A DNA stretch of 64,000 bases, from NCBI GenBank assembly GCA_963755395.1, contig CAVWJJ010000002.1:1612001-1676000 (forward strand), read 5' to 3'. Made by a program: the position numbers and the translations under genes. The notes under the pieces were generated by a model. The model saw only the letters and a program-made list of their open reading frames with translations, was not told where the DNA came from and did no database searches. Positions 49,635 through 58,743 of the stretch are shown in pieces; positions within the stretch are counted from its first letter, which is position 1, and the number at the start of each line of letters is the position of its first letter. The DNA comes from DAHVFK01 sp963755395 (GTDB taxonomy: Bacteria; Pseudomonadota; Gammaproteobacteria; Burkholderiales; SG8-39).

Positions 49635-50020
49635 GTGCTTGCCCCGGACTCCAGGATCACGGTCGCGCTGGCAAACGCTCTCTCATCCGATAACGACAAG
49701 TGGCAGCGCCCCACTCCGCGCTGCACCAGCAGTGCGGCAAGCGCCGGAGCGAACTCCAGCGTGGGTTGGCCGGAACGCAGGTTGACGACCCACACGCCGT
49801 GCCAATTGGCAGGCGCGCGGATTCCCGTCCCGAGCGCCTTCGAAAAAGCCTCCTTGGCGGCGAAGCGTTTGGCAAGGTATGCGACGGGTCGGCGGTGGGC
49901 GCGGAATCGGGCCAGCTCCGGCGGACACAATATCCGCTGCGCGAAACGTTCGCCATATCGCGAAAGCACCTTCTGCATTCGCGCGATCTCTACGATGTCC
50001 GTGCCTAGGCCGTAAATCAT
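49631..50020 (-). CDS. acpS: Holo-[acyl-carrier-protein] synthase
   Basis: Transfers the 4'-phosphopantetheine arm from CoA to Ser of ACP, encoded here at 61758-61997. The metal-binding motifs are IYGLGTDIVEI (Asp8) and RFAAKEAFSKALGTG (Glu of the KEA motif). At 129 residues it is normal. It overlaps both neighbours, pdxJ upstream by ATGA and nagZ downstream. Confidence 0.95.
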   Translation of the reverse strand: MIYGLGTDIVEIARMQKVLSRYGERFAQRILCPPELARFRAHRRPVAYLAKRFAAKEAFSKALGTGIRAPANWHGVWVVNLRSGQPTLEFAPALAALLVQRGVGRCHLSLSDERAFASATVILESGAST

Positions 50021-50775
50021 CGATGCGGTGCGCGCGCAGCTTCGACAATCAGTCGCTTCATCTCCCGAACCGCCTCACGCATTCCGATAAACACGGCACG
50101 GCTTACGATGGCATGTCCGATATGCAACTCGCGAACACCAGCCAGGCGCGCGACCGGCTCGACGTTGAAATAATTCAGAGCGTGGCCCGCGTTGAAGCGC
50201 ATGCCTAGGCCACGAACCGCATCTCCAGCCTGCTTGAGTTTCTCGAGCTCGTGCACCACCGCAGGACTCTCTGCATCGCGACCCTTGGAATGGAATGCGT
50301 GCGCGTACGGGCCCGTGTGTATTTCGCAGACTACCGCGCCGATGCGAGCCGCCGCCTCGACCTGGCGCAGTTCCGCGTCGATGAACACCGACACCTTGAT
50401 TCCGGCCGCAGCCAGCGGCGCAATTGCGTTCCTCAGTTTCGCTTCCTGCGAGACGACATCCAGTCCGCCTTCCGTCGTGATCTCGTGCCGCCCTTCCGGT
50501 ACCAGCATGGCCATTTCGGGCTTCACGCCGCACGCGATTTTGATCATCTCTTCGGTCGCCGCCATCTCGAGATTGAGCTTGATATGCGTGAGCTCGCGCA
50601 AGCGCCGCACGTCCTCGTCCTGGACATGGCGTCGATCCTCGCGCAGATGCACCGTGATGCCGTCGGCGCCCCCTAGATGCGCTTCGACGGCCGCCCAGAC
50701 GGGGTCGGGCTCATAAGTGCGACGTGCCTGCCGTACGGTTGCGACGTGGTCGATATTGACGCCGAGTTCGATCAT
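50017..50775 (-). CDS. pdxJ: Pyridoxine 5'-phosphate synthase
   Basis: Last ring-forming step of DXP-dependent vitamin B6 synthesis: condenses 1-deoxyxylulose-5-phosphate with 3-amino-2-oxopropyl phosphate. The TIM barrel opens LGVNIDHVATVRQARR. It shows ITVHLREDRRHVQDEDV (cited by HLREDRRH), LNLEMAAT with the catalytic Glu, and IGHAIVSRAVF. It is 252 residues long. ATGA overlaps link it to recO upstream and acpS downstream. Confidence 0.95.
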   Translation of the reverse strand: MIELGVNIDHVATVRQARRTYEPDPVWAAVEAHLGGADGITVHLREDRRHVQDEDVRRLRELTHIKLNLEMAATEEMIKIACGVKPEMAMLVPEGRHEITTEGGLDVVSQEAKLRNAIAPLAAAGIKVSVFIDAELRQVEAAARIGAVVCEIHTGPYAHAFHSKGRDAESPAVVHELEKLKQAGDAVRGLGMRFNAGHALNYFNVEPVARLAGVRELHIGHAIVSRAVFIGMREAVREMKRLIVEAARAPHR

Positions 50776-51518
50776 AGCTGTTGCAGCTCCATCAGCACGG
50801 TGCGCGTATGAAGCGTTTGGCCTCCGAGTCGATGCGCGATCAAGGCGCGAAGCAGCGCGCGGGCCTCGTCACGCGTCTCGGCGCGTTCATATTCGTCGCG
50901 CGCAAGGTCGAGAAGCGTGCGGCCGCTGACCACCACATCGGCTCCGGTGCCCTGGCGACCTTCCCTGCCCGTCACCGCGACCGGACCACGGTCCGGCTCG
51001 TAAGCGTAGCGCCGCTCCGGTTCGATTGCCAGGCCGGTCGCGGCATCGCGCTCCAGCACTGGAGCATACCCGAGTTCTCCCAGCATTCTGCGCTCGAATC
51101 CTCGCAAAACCGCAGCGTGCGGCGCCCGCGCCGAGAGGCGCGCCAGGCTTCCGGCGTAGGCATCGAAAAGGTCTTCGTGCGGATCCTCGCGCGGCAGCAG
51201 CCGCAGCAGAAGTTCGTTCAGATAGAACCCACACATCAAGCCGAGGCCCTCGAGCGAGCGCAGCCCCGCAGCCCATTCCGCGGCAACCAGCGTGCCGAGT
51301 TCACCCGACGCGGTCCAACTCAGCCGCAACGGATGGAACGCGAGCAACACACCACGCACCGCCGAACGCGCGCGTCGCGCGCCGCGTGCGAGCAGCACCA
51401 CGCGGCCGAAGCGCCTGCTGAATGCCTCAACCAGGAGACTTGTCTCCTTGTACGGATGCGTATGCAGGACAAACGCCGGCTCATGGTCTGCCTTGCGCCG
51501 CGTTGCCCGGCTATCCAT
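50772..51518 (-). CDS. recO: DNA repair protein RecO
   Basis: Mediator of RecA loading in the RecFOR pathway. The N-terminal OB fold has FVLHTHPYKETSLLVEAFSRRFG (cited by HTHPYKETS and FSRRFG). The central helical domain has YLNELLLRLLPREDPHEDLFDAY, cited by NELLLRLL and LFDAY. The zinc cysteines of some RecO proteins are absent, as in many betaproteobacteria. It is 248 residues, with the first eight bases overlapping era. Confidence 0.92.
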   Translation of the reverse strand: MDSRATRRKADHEPAFVLHTHPYKETSLLVEAFSRRFGRVVLLARGARRARSAVRGVLLAFHPLRLSWTASGELGTLVAAEWAAGLRSLEGLGLMCGFYLNELLLRLLPREDPHEDLFDAYAGSLARLSARAPHAAVLRGFERRMLGELGYAPVLERDAATGLAIEPERRYAYEPDRGPVAVTGREGRQGTGADVVVSGRTLLDLARDEYERAETRDEARALLRALIAHRLGGQTLHTRTVLMELQQL

Positions 51519-52395
51519 AGCCCAGTCCGCTCAGGACGCGCTCGTCATCGGTCCAGCCGCGCCGCACCTTGACCCAGACGCCGAGGTAGACTTTGCCGCC
51601 GAACAGTCGCTCCATGTCCTTGCGTGCGGCTTCGGCCATGCGCTTGAGCTGCGCGCCCTTGCTTCCAACCACGATGCCCTTCTGGCTCTCGCGCTCGACA
51701 AGGATCGTTGCTTCGATCCTGCGCAGACGACCTTCTTCGCGAAAGCTGTCGATCACCACCTCGCAGCGGTAAGGCAGCTCCTCGCCGAGCATCTGGAACA
51801 GCTTTTCGCGCAAGAGCTCGGAGGCGAAAAATCGTTCGTCCCGATCGGTCAGCTGCTCCGGCGGGTACATGGCGGGCGCCTCTGGCAGCGCATCGCGCAG
51901 GACGCTCAGCAATTCCGGCAGGTTCTTCCCGGTTCGCGCGCTTACCGGGACGATTGCGGCAAACCCGGCCGCCTTGCTCAGTTGCGCAATGTATGGAATC
52001 AGCTCGGCAGCACGTTTCAATCGATCAATCTTGTTCACTACCGCCACGACCTTTCGCTCGGGAGGAATGCGCTCCAGAACGGCCCGGTCTTCCGCGCCGA
52101 AGCGCGCAGCATCGACAACGAACGCCACGACGTCGGCATCCCGGACCACGTCCGCCGCACGCCGGTTCAGCGTTCGATGAAGGGCATCCCGATGGCGCGA
52201 TTGCAGGCCGGGCGAATCGATGAAGACGTACTGACAGTCGCCGCAGTTCAATATCCCGGTAACCAGATGGCGCGTGGTCTGCGCTTTCGGCGATACGATC
52301 GACAGTCTCTCGCCAACCAGTCGATTGAGCAGCGTGGACTTTCCCGTGTTGGGCCGTCCTGCGATTGCGACGGTTCCGCAGCGAAATTCAGTCAT
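51511..52395 (-). CDS. era: GTPase Era
   Basis: Essential GTPase that binds the 3' end of 16S rRNA and assists 30S assembly. G1 is GRPNTGKST, G3 is DSPGLQ and G4 is NKID. The C-terminal KH domain contains GSKGAQLKRMAEAARKDME, cited by VVGSKGAQLK. The ATG at 52395 overlaps the rnc stop by ATGA and gives 294 residues; longer frames run into rnc. The stop is TAG, showing that TAG is used as a normal terminator here. Confidence 0.95.
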   Translation of the reverse strand: MTEFRCGTVAIAGRPNTGKSTLLNRLVGERLSIVSPKAQTTRHLVTGILNCGDCQYVFIDSPGLQSRHRDALHRTLNRRAADVVRDADVVAFVVDAARFGAEDRAVLERIPPERKVVAVVNKIDRLKRAAELIPYIAQLSKAAGFAAIVPVSARTGKNLPELLSVLRDALPEAPAMYPPEQLTDRDERFFASELLREKLFQMLGEELPYRCEVVIDSFREEGRLRRIEATILVERESQKGIVVGSKGAQLKRMAEAARKDMERLFGGKVYLGVWVKVRRGWTDDERVLSGLGYG

Positions 52396-53063
52396 TGTCC
52401 GAGTTCCCGCAACATCCTCTCCGCCGCCTGCTGCTCCGCGCGCTGGCGCGATGTTCCGCTGCCGGTCGAGCGCATCCCAAGTTCCGCGACCACGCACTCG
52501 ACCTCGAACGTTTGAAGGTGCGCGGCACCGAGAGTCGCCGTTATGTGATACTCGGGCAGCGAACGATGGAGCCCCTGGAGATACTCCTGCAAGCGCGATT
52601 TTGCGTCTTTTCCGGTTCGATCCGGATCAAGTCCTTCCAGCGCGTCGCCGTAGACTGCGAGCACCGCTCCGCGCGCAGCATCGTAGCCGCCATCGAGCAG
52701 CACGGCTCCGAAAACCGCCTCCATTGCATCAGCGAGAATTGACGGCCGCGGCCCTCCGGGGCTTGCAAGTTCGCCCTCTCCCAGGCGCAGGTACTTGCCG
52801 AGCGCCAGCTTCCGTGCGAGTTCGCAAAGCGTCTCTTCGCACACGAGACCAGCCCTGAGGCGTGTCAGCTTGCCTTCGGAAAGCGACGGGAAGCGACAGT
52901 AGAGCAATTCTGCAACGACGCAATCGAGCACGCCGTCGCCGAGAAACTCGAGTCGCTCGTTGTGGGGTGATCCATAACTGCGGTGCGTAAGGGCCTGGTC
53001 CAGCAGCGCTGCGTCGTGGAAGCGGTAGCCGAGACGACTCTCGAACGTCGCAGACTGAGTCAA
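52392..53063 (-). CDS. rnc: Ribonuclease III
   Basis: Processes rRNA precursors and double-stranded RNA. The signature NERLEFLGDGVLD contains the catalytic acidic residues. A second acidic motif is DAMEAVFGAVLLDGG, and a dsRBD covers the last 70 residues (ending QQAAERMLRELGQ). It appears to start with TTG at 53063; no ATG or GTG occurs before the conserved LGYRFHDAALL. Length is 223 residues. It is coupled to era (ATGA) and preceded by a DUF4845 gene. Confidence 0.94.
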   Translation of the reverse strand: MTQSATFESRLGYRFHDAALLDQALTHRSYGSPHNERLEFLGDGVLDCVVAELLYCRFPSLSEGKLTRLRAGLVCEETLCELARKLALGKYLRLGEGELASPGGPRPSILADAMEAVFGAVLLDGGYDAARGAVLAVYGDALEGLDPDRTGKDAKSRLQEYLQGLHRSLPEYHITATLGAAHLQTFEVECVVAELGMRSTGSGTSRQRAEQQAAERMLRELGQ

Positions 53064-53069
53064 GGGGGT

Positions 53070-53423
53070 TCAGGGACCGGAGGAACTCGCTTGAAAATCG
53101 ATATACAAGCCCACGTTCGCGAACAAGGGAATTTCCTTGCGGTAGGCGACCGAGATCACCACTCGCCCGCCTTCCGTGGAAATCACAAGATCGCTTGGCG
53201 TGACCGACGGCATATCGTCGATAGCCTGTCGTGAATTGAAGGACTTGCGAATTTCCCCGGGAGACGTTTCTCCCGAGTTTGCGATCGCCGTAATGTTCTC
53301 TTTGATGGTGAAGTATTCCATGTACTTGGGCCCCACCTTCAAACCGAGCAGAACCACGAAGATGAGGACAACCGATCCAAAAATGAGACCGCCGAGGCTG
53401 AGACCCAGTTGCCTGTTGCGCAT
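53070..53423 (-). CDS. DUF4845 membrane protein
   Basis: A 117-residue protein with one N-terminal transmembrane segment (LGGLIFGSVVLIFVVLLGL) and a small soluble domain containing YFTIKENI and KEIPLFANVGLYIDF. It matches the DUF4845 family always found between lepB and rnc in betaproteobacteria. The ATG at 53423 is chosen because GGGAGGAAAG precedes it; a GTG at 53438 is possible. Function is not known. Confidence 0.88.
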   Translation of the reverse strand: MRNRQLGLSLGGLIFGSVVLIFVVLLGLKVGPKYMEYFTIKENITAIANSGETSPGEIRKSFNSRQAIDDMPSVTPSDLVISTEGGRVVISVAYRKEIPLFANVGLYIDFQASSSGP

Positions 53424-53441
53424 CTTTCCTCCCGGCACGCG

Positions 53442-54230
53442 TTAATGAAAGGTTCCAAACCGACTCAAATCATTCAGATTGAGCCAGATAAAGAAAGCTT
53501 TGCCGATGATGTTTGCGTCGGGAACGAATCCCCATACCCTGCTGTCGCTCGAATTGTCTCTGTTGTCGCCCATCATGAAATAGTGGTTCGGCGGCACCGT
53601 GCAATCCAGTCCACCTCTATTGTAGTTGCAATTCTCCGAGAAGAGGAATGTGCGCACCTGGGGTACATACGCGGGGGCATTCTTGTCGATCAGGATCCTG
53701 TGCTTCACGCCGCCGAGATCCTCGATGTACTGCTTGTAGAACTGCATGCGTTCCTTGGACAGGTAGTCGTCGACTTCCCGCTCCGACACGAGATGGCCGT
53801 TGATCGTCAGGCGCTTGTCGCGGTATTCGATCTTGTCGCCCGGAAGGCCCACGACCCGCTTGATGTAGTCCAGCGACGGATCATCTGGATAACGGAACAC
53901 CATGACGTCCCCGCGATGCGGTTTGCCGATGGCGATGATCTTCTCGTTTAGCACCGGGAGTCGGATGCCGTAGATGAACTTGTTCACAAGGATGAAGTCA
54001 CCGACCTGCAGCGTAGGGATCATGGATCCGGAAGGGATCTTAAAGGGCTCGACGACGAATGACCTGAGCAGGAACACCACCATAATGACTGGAAAGAAAC
54101 TGACGGAATATTCGACCCACCAGGGCTGCAGAGCCTGAGCCGGCCGGCGCTTGCGCAGCCAGATCGTTTCCAGCAGCCACGCGGCGCCGGTAACCACGAG
54201 CAATATGAGCAGAAACAGCGCAAAGCTCAT
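53442..54230 (-). CDS. lepB: Signal peptidase I
   Basis: Removes signal peptides from exported proteins at the outer face of the inner membrane. Two N-terminal transmembrane segments are followed by the catalytic Ser in IPSGSMIPTL and the general-base Lys in YIKRVVGLPGD. GDNRDNSSDSRVWG is the C-terminal box E. The 262-residue length fits. The ATG overlaps the lepA stop (ATGA), keeping the classic lepA-lepB pair. Confidence 0.96.
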   Translation of the reverse strand: MSFALFLLILLVVTGAAWLLETIWLRKRRPAQALQPWWVEYSVSFFPVIMVVFLLRSFVVEPFKIPSGSMIPTLQVGDFILVNKFIYGIRLPVLNEKIIAIGKPHRGDVMVFRYPDDPSLDYIKRVVGLPGDKIEYRDKRLTINGHLVSEREVDDYLSKERMQFYKQYIEDLGGVKHRILIDKNAPAYVPQVRTFLFSENCNYNRGGLDCTVPPNHYFMMGDNRDNSSDSRVWGFVPDANIIGKAFFIWLNLNDLSRFGTFH

Positions 54231-56026
54231 TTGTCGCTCATCTGCAGAACCGCGAGGAATGCTTCCTGCGGGATTTCAACGGCGCCGACCTGCTTCATGC
54301 GTTTCTTGCCCTCCTTCTGTTTTTCGAGCAGCTTCTTCTTGCGTGTAATATCTCCGCCGTAGCACTTCGCAAGAACGTTCTTGCGAAGTGCCTTAACGTT
54401 TTCACGGGCGACGATATGCGACCCGATGGCGGCCTGAATTGCGACATCGAACATTTGTCGCGGTATCAGGCCCCGCAGTCGTGTCACGAGATCCCGTCCG
54501 CGCGCCTGCGCATTGGAGCGATGCACCATGCTGGAAAGCGCATCCACGCGCTCGCCATTAACAAGTACGTCGAGACGCACCATGTCTGCCGGCCTGTATT
54601 CCTTGAAGTCGTAGTCAAGCGAACCGTAGCCCCGCGTGAGCGATTTCAGGCGGTCGAAGAAATCTAGGACTACCTCGTTCAGAGGAAGATCGTACGAGAG
54701 CACCACGTGACTGGGGGAGTAGTGCATATTGGTCTGCACGCCGCGCTTCTGCGTACACAGGGTCATTACGGCGCCGACGTACTCCTGCGGAACGAAGATC
54801 GTCGTCGAAATGATCGGCTCACGGATTTCCCCGATCTTGTCCGGCTCTGGCAGCTTGGCCGGGTTCGATACCTGCTCGACTGATCCGTCGCTCATCATCA
54901 CTTCGTAGATCACCGATGGTGCCGTGGTGATCAGATGCATCCCATATTCGCGTTCCAGGCGCTCCTGAACGATGTCCATGTGCAATAGCCCCAGAAATCC
55001 GCACCGAAACCCGAAGCCGAGCGCCTGCGATATCTCGGGTTCGTAGTGAAACGACGCATCGTTCAGGTGCAGCTTTTCCAGGGCGTCGCGCAAGGCCTCG
55101 TACTGGTTCGACTCGACTGGGTATAGCCCGGCGAATACCTGGGGCTTGACCTCCTTGAACCCGGGCAGAGGCTTGCGGGTGGGCTTGTCCGCGTGGGTCA
55201 GCGTGTCGCCCACTTTCGCCGAGCGCAGCTCCTTGATGCCCGCGACAACGAAACCGACCTCGCCTGCAGACAGTTCGTCCCGCGCCTGCGCCTTCGGGGT
55301 AAAGATCCCGACCTGCTCGCACAGGTGCGATCCGCCAGTGTTCATCAGTTTGACCTTCTCCTTGGTCCGCAGGTGACCATCGACCACGCGTACTAGCATG
55401 ACCACCCCAACGTAGTTGTCGAACCAGGAGTCGATCACCAACGCCTTCAGCGGCGCGTCCTCGATGCCCCTCGGCGCCGGAATACGTGCGATCACTGCCT
55501 CCAGAATGTCGGTAACGCGCTCTCCGGTCTTGGCGCTGGCGCGGATCGCGTCGTGCGCATCGATCCCAATCACGTCCTCGATCTCCTGGATCGCTCGCTC
55601 GGGTTCGGCGGAGGGAAGGTCGATCTTGTTCAACACCGGGATAACCTCCACTCCAAGTTCGATCGCCGTATAGCAGTTGGCCACTGTCTGCGCTTCGACG
55701 CCCTGAGAGGCATCGACCACCAGCACGGCGCCTTCACAAGCCGAGAGCGAACGGCTAACTTCGTAGGAGAAGTCGACGTGTCCCGGCGTATCGATCAAGT
55801 TGAGGAGGTACGTTTCGCCGTTCTTGGCTTGGAAATGGAGCGCCGCAGTCTGCGCCTTGATGGTGATCCCGCGCTCGCGCTCGAGCTCCATCGAATCGAG
55901 CACCTGAGCCTCCATTTCACGGTCGGAAAGGCCGCCGCACATCTGGATGAAACGATCAGCGAGCGTCGACTTACCGTGGTCGATATGCGCGATGATCGAG
56001 AAGTTGCGGATGTGGCTCTGCGCCAT
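54227..56026 (-). CDS. lepA: Elongation factor 4 (LepA)
   Basis: Ribosomal GTPase that back-translocates or aids ribosome biogenesis. G1 is AHIDHGKST, G3 DTPGHVDF and G4 NKIDLPSA. The LepA-specific C-terminal domain ends with the basic KKLLEKQKEGKKRMKQVG (cited by GKKRMKQVG). The ATG at 56026 gives 599 residues, the expected size. No Shine-Dalgarno is visible because a terminator-like hairpin with its T-run occupies the bases directly upstream; GTG at 56029 or 56050 are alternative starts. Confidence 0.95.
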   Translation of the reverse strand: MAQSHIRNFSIIAHIDHGKSTLADRFIQMCGGLSDREMEAQVLDSMELERERGITIKAQTAALHFQAKNGETYLLNLIDTPGHVDFSYEVSRSLSACEGAVLVVDASQGVEAQTVANCYTAIELGVEVIPVLNKIDLPSAEPERAIQEIEDVIGIDAHDAIRASAKTGERVTDILEAVIARIPAPRGIEDAPLKALVIDSWFDNYVGVVMLVRVVDGHLRTKEKVKLMNTGGSHLCEQVGIFTPKAQARDELSAGEVGFVVAGIKELRSAKVGDTLTHADKPTRKPLPGFKEVKPQVFAGLYPVESNQYEALRDALEKLHLNDASFHYEPEISQALGFGFRCGFLGLLHMDIVQERLEREYGMHLITTAPSVIYEVMMSDGSVEQVSNPAKLPEPDKIGEIREPIISTTIFVPQEYVGAVMTLCTQKRGVQTNMHYSPSHVVLSYDLPLNEVVLDFFDRLKSLTRGYGSLDYDFKEYRPADMVRLDVLVNGERVDALSSMVHRSNAQARGRDLVTRLRGLIPRQMFDVAIQAAIGSHIVARENVKALRKNVLAKCYGGDITRKKKLLEKQKEGKKRMKQVGAVEIPQEAFLAVLQMSDK

Positions 56027-56029
56027 CAC

Positions 56030-56052
56030 AAAAAAGGGTGCCCGCGGCACCC
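56030..56052 (-). terminator. Terminator-like hairpin directly before lepA
   Basis: On the minus strand GGGTGCC pairs with GGCACCC around a three-base loop, followed by six T. It starts 16 bases after the glutaredoxin-like stop and its T-run ends three bases before the lepA ATG. It could end the rpoE-mucD transcript, act as an attenuator, or sequester the lepA start. Confidence 0.7.
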
Positions 56053-56068
56053 TTCTGGGAAACGAACG

Positions 56069-56311
56069 CTATCTTACCGCAAGGCGGTCTGTCAGTGCCG
56101 TCAGGTCGAGGAAATAGTGGCAGATCTCGCGCGCATCGGGACCGACGAGCACCGGCACCCGCTCCCCGTAGCGAGCCTCCAGCGCGGGATCGGCGTCGAC
56201 GTCGATCGTCTGGACCGTGAAATGCAGCTCGTCCTGAAGCGGCTCGAGCGCGCGCAGCATGTCTTCGCACAGATGGCAGTAGGTGCGCCCGTAAAGGGTC
56301 AGGCGCACCAC
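56069..56311 (-). CDS. Glutaredoxin-family thioredoxin-fold protein
   Basis: An 80-residue protein with the redox motif CHLC in LYGRTYCHLCEDM, the family of DUF836/glutaredoxin-like proteins. It also has VQTIDVDADP and the cis-Pro region RVPVLVG. Start is a GTG at 56311 (GTG GTG pair, the second at 56308 also possible). It sits between mucD and lepA, three bases after mucD, as in other betaproteobacteria, suggesting a link to envelope stress or redox repair. The substrate is unknown. Confidence 0.85.
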   Translation of the reverse strand: MVRLTLYGRTYCHLCEDMLRALEPLQDELHFTVQTIDVDADPALEARYGERVPVLVGPDAREICHYFLDLTALTDRLAVR

Positions 56312-56314
56312 AAA

Positions 56315-57745
56315 TCACCCTTCGTCGACGAGCCCCGGGATCGTAACGAACGCGGTGCTCTCGCCGCGTCGCACCTGGAGCGTGAACACCGCCCCCTTGT
56401 CCAGGCCCGCGAGCAGCCTGTCAAGCTGTTGCACCGACTTGATTTCCGTTTGGTGCCCGTTCTGAACGAGCATCAGCAGCACGTCGCCGCGCCGCAGGTC
56501 TGCGCGCGCTGTCGGCCCCACGTCCGTCACCACCACGCCGTGCGTCAGTTTCAGTTCTTTGCGTTGCTGCGGCGTAAGTTCATTCACCACAATGCCGAGG
56601 CGATTCGGCGCGACATCCGCCGGTTTCTGCTCCGGCGGCGGTTCGAGTTCGGCAACCTTTTCCTCGCGAAGCTCTCCAACGGTGATATGAGTCGATCGCG
56701 AAGCGCCATTGCGCCATATCTCCACCAGCACCTGGGAACCGGGCCGTGTGGCACCAACGATGCGCGGCAAATCGATCGACGACTCCACCGGCTTATTGCC
56801 GAACGCCAGAATGATGTCGCTAGGCTGAATTCCCGCCCGCGCCGCCGGGCCGCCCTCCTCCACCGTGTTCACCAGTGCGCCGCGCGGCCGGTCAAGACCA
56901 AACGACGTCGCAAGGTCCTTCGTGACTTCCTGGATCACGACGCCGATGCGCCCGCGCGAAACCCTGCCTTTTTCCCTCAGCTGTCCCTGGACGTCGAGCG
57001 CCACGTCGATCGGGATGGCGAACGACAGTCCCATGAACCCGCCCGTGCGGCTGTAGATCTGCGAATTGATGCCCACCACCTCGCCCCGCATGTTGAACAG
57101 CGGGCCGCCCGAATTACCCGGATTGATGGCAACGTCGGTCTGAATGAACGGTACAAAGCTTTCGTCCGGCAGAGAGCGTCCCTTGGCCGATACGATGCCT
57201 GCCGTCACGGTATTGTCGAATCCAAACGGAGACCCGATCGCCACGACCCATTCGCCCACCTTAAGTCGCGAGGGGTTGCCGAACTTGACCACCGGCAAGC
57301 CACGTGCCTCCACCTTGATGAGGGCCACGTCGGTGCGACGATCGGCGCCTACAACCTTGGCCTGGAACTCGCGCTTGTCGGTGAACCGCACGTCGATCTC
57401 GTCGGCACCCTCTATTACGTGCGCGTTAGTGAGGATATAGCCGTCCGGGCTGATGATAAAGCCCGACCCGAGCGAGCGGCTTTCAGAGTGCGGCTCGGGA
57501 ATCGGCTGCTTGGGCATGAAGCGGCGAAAGAATTCCTGCAGTTCCTCGTCCCCGATGCCGGGGATTTGAGGCAGCGCCCTGCGCTTGACCGCCTGCCTGG
57601 TGCTGATATTGACCACCGCCGGGCCCTGCTCCTCGACCAGTCGGGTGAAATCCGGCAATTCGCGCGTCTGCGCGGCTGCGTGTCCCACCAGACCGAGCAG
57701 GCATGCGGTTGCAACTAGCTTGAGTACTCGCATCCGAATTTCCAT
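56315..57745 (-). CDS. mucD: Periplasmic serine protease DegP/MucD family
   Basis: HtrA-type protease/chaperone for misfolded envelope proteins. The signal peptide ends VGHAAAQ. The catalytic triad is seen in TNAHVIEGAD (His), RRTDVALIKV (Asp) and NPGNSGGPL (Ser), followed by two PDZ domains. The ATG at 57745 follows the rseB stop after five bases; ATG 57733 would give a shorter signal peptide that is equally plausible. About 476 residues. Its place after rpoE-rseA-rseB marks it as part of the sigma-E regulon. Confidence 0.93.
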   Translation of the reverse strand: MEIRMRVLKLVATACLLGLVGHAAAQTRELPDFTRLVEEQGPAVVNISTRQAVKRRALPQIPGIGDEELQEFFRRFMPKQPIPEPHSESRSLGSGFIISPDGYILTNAHVIEGADEIDVRFTDKREFQAKVVGADRRTDVALIKVEARGLPVVKFGNPSRLKVGEWVVAIGSPFGFDNTVTAGIVSAKGRSLPDESFVPFIQTDVAINPGNSGGPLFNMRGEVVGINSQIYSRTGGFMGLSFAIPIDVALDVQGQLREKGRVSRGRIGVVIQEVTKDLATSFGLDRPRGALVNTVEEGGPAARAGIQPSDIILAFGNKPVESSIDLPRIVGATRPGSQVLVEIWRNGASRSTHITVGELREEKVAELEPPPEQKPADVAPNRLGIVVNELTPQQRKELKLTHGVVVTDVGPTARADLRRGDVLLMLVQNGHQTEIKSVQQLDRLLAGLDKGAVFTLQVRRGESTAFVTIPGLVDEG

Positions 57746-57750
57746 GGACT

Positions 57751-58743
57751 TCAATGCGAAGAATGGAACTGCACGGTGTCGGCAATCCGCCTAACGCTTA
57801 TTGCGGGTGCTTCACCGACCACCGTAACAACATGGTCCGCCACCTCACGAGTATAGATGTTGATCGCGCCCAGGCTGGAAAGCCCCATGCGTTGCCGCTT
57901 GCCGTCCCTGGGCGCCAGTTCGATGAAGACGGAAACGGCCGCCAAACCATCCGAGAAGACCACTTGGTCAACCTGCCTCGATTCGTGGATCGTACGCTTC
58001 ACCTCAACCACCTTCTTGAACCCCGGAAGGTCGGGAGATACGCTCCACCCGGTCGCCTTCAGGTCCAGGGGCATGACATCCGCGTCCTCGACGTGCCAGC
58101 TGGAGGGGGCCTGCGGCGGGCGAACCTCACTCAGCGGCACCGGCCCGATCACCAGCTGGGTGAACGTGAACTGCTCCAAAGCGTTGCGATTCTTGTCCAC
58201 AGTGACCGCCTTCAGCAGCATTCCGGTGGCGACGTCTGCCCAGAGCTCGTAACCGTAGCGCAGATCATCCTTCGGCATTAGCAGGATCGCCTGACACTCG
58301 TAACCCGCGACCCGGGTGATCTCGCCCCTGCTGATGGTGTAATGCTCTTCGAGCGTGCCGATCTGTGCCGGGAGCAGGGCCGGAAATGCGCGTCTGTCGC
58401 CGCGCCGGTCAACCTTCACGGTCCGTCGATCAGGCAGGTAGCACTTGACCTCGTCTTCGGTGCGCAGGACCTCTCGCGGAACCCCGTCCAATGCCTCCAG
58501 CTTCTCGACACTCCCGCGGGAGCCCACTCGACGGACAATTCGCGACGTCTCGCTGTGGCCGCCTTGCTGGTAAACGAATGTCCCCACATAGGAAAGATTT
58601 TGGGTCGCCTGGTAAATTCTGCCCAGCCAATGCACCGCATCGTCTGGCGCCGCCTGTTGCGCTTGCGCAATCCCGCCCCACGCCGCCGCCACGATCCATA
58701 TCGTTCGTGCGAGCAGTGCCACTCTGGGCGAGCGACTCGTCAT
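57751..58743 (-). CDS. rseB: Sigma-E regulatory protein RseB/MucB
   Basis: Periplasmic lipid-sensing protein that binds RseA and protects it from proteolysis. It has a signal peptide (WGGIAQAQ) and the family N-terminal domain NLSYVGTFVYQQG. A C-terminal RseA-binding domain follows, with LSSLGAINIYTREV and VTVVGEAP. At 330 residues it is of normal size. The start overlaps the rseA stop by ATGA. Confidence 0.92.
   Translation of the reverse strand: MTSRSPRVALLARTIWIVAAAWGGIAQAQQAAPDDAVHWLGRIYQATQNLSYVGTFVYQQGGHSETSRIVRRVGSRGSVEKLEALDGVPREVLRTEDEVKCYLPDRRTVKVDRRGDRRAFPALLPAQIGTLEEHYTISRGEITRVAGYECQAILLMPKDDLRYGYELWADVATGMLLKAVTVDKNRNALEQFTFTQLVIGPVPLSEVRPPQAPSSWHVEDADVMPLDLKATGWSVSPDLPGFKKVVEVKRTIHESRQVDQVVFSDGLAAVSVFIELAPRDGKRQRMGLSSLGAINIYTREVADHVVTVVGEAPAISVRRIADTVQFHSSH

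Noticed and set aside
55553..57718. A 721-codon open frame on the plus strand
   Set aside because: It lies antisense to lepA, the glutaredoxin-like gene and mucD, is rich in Arg/His/Leu with no recognisable domain, and is explained by high GC third positions on the coding strand.
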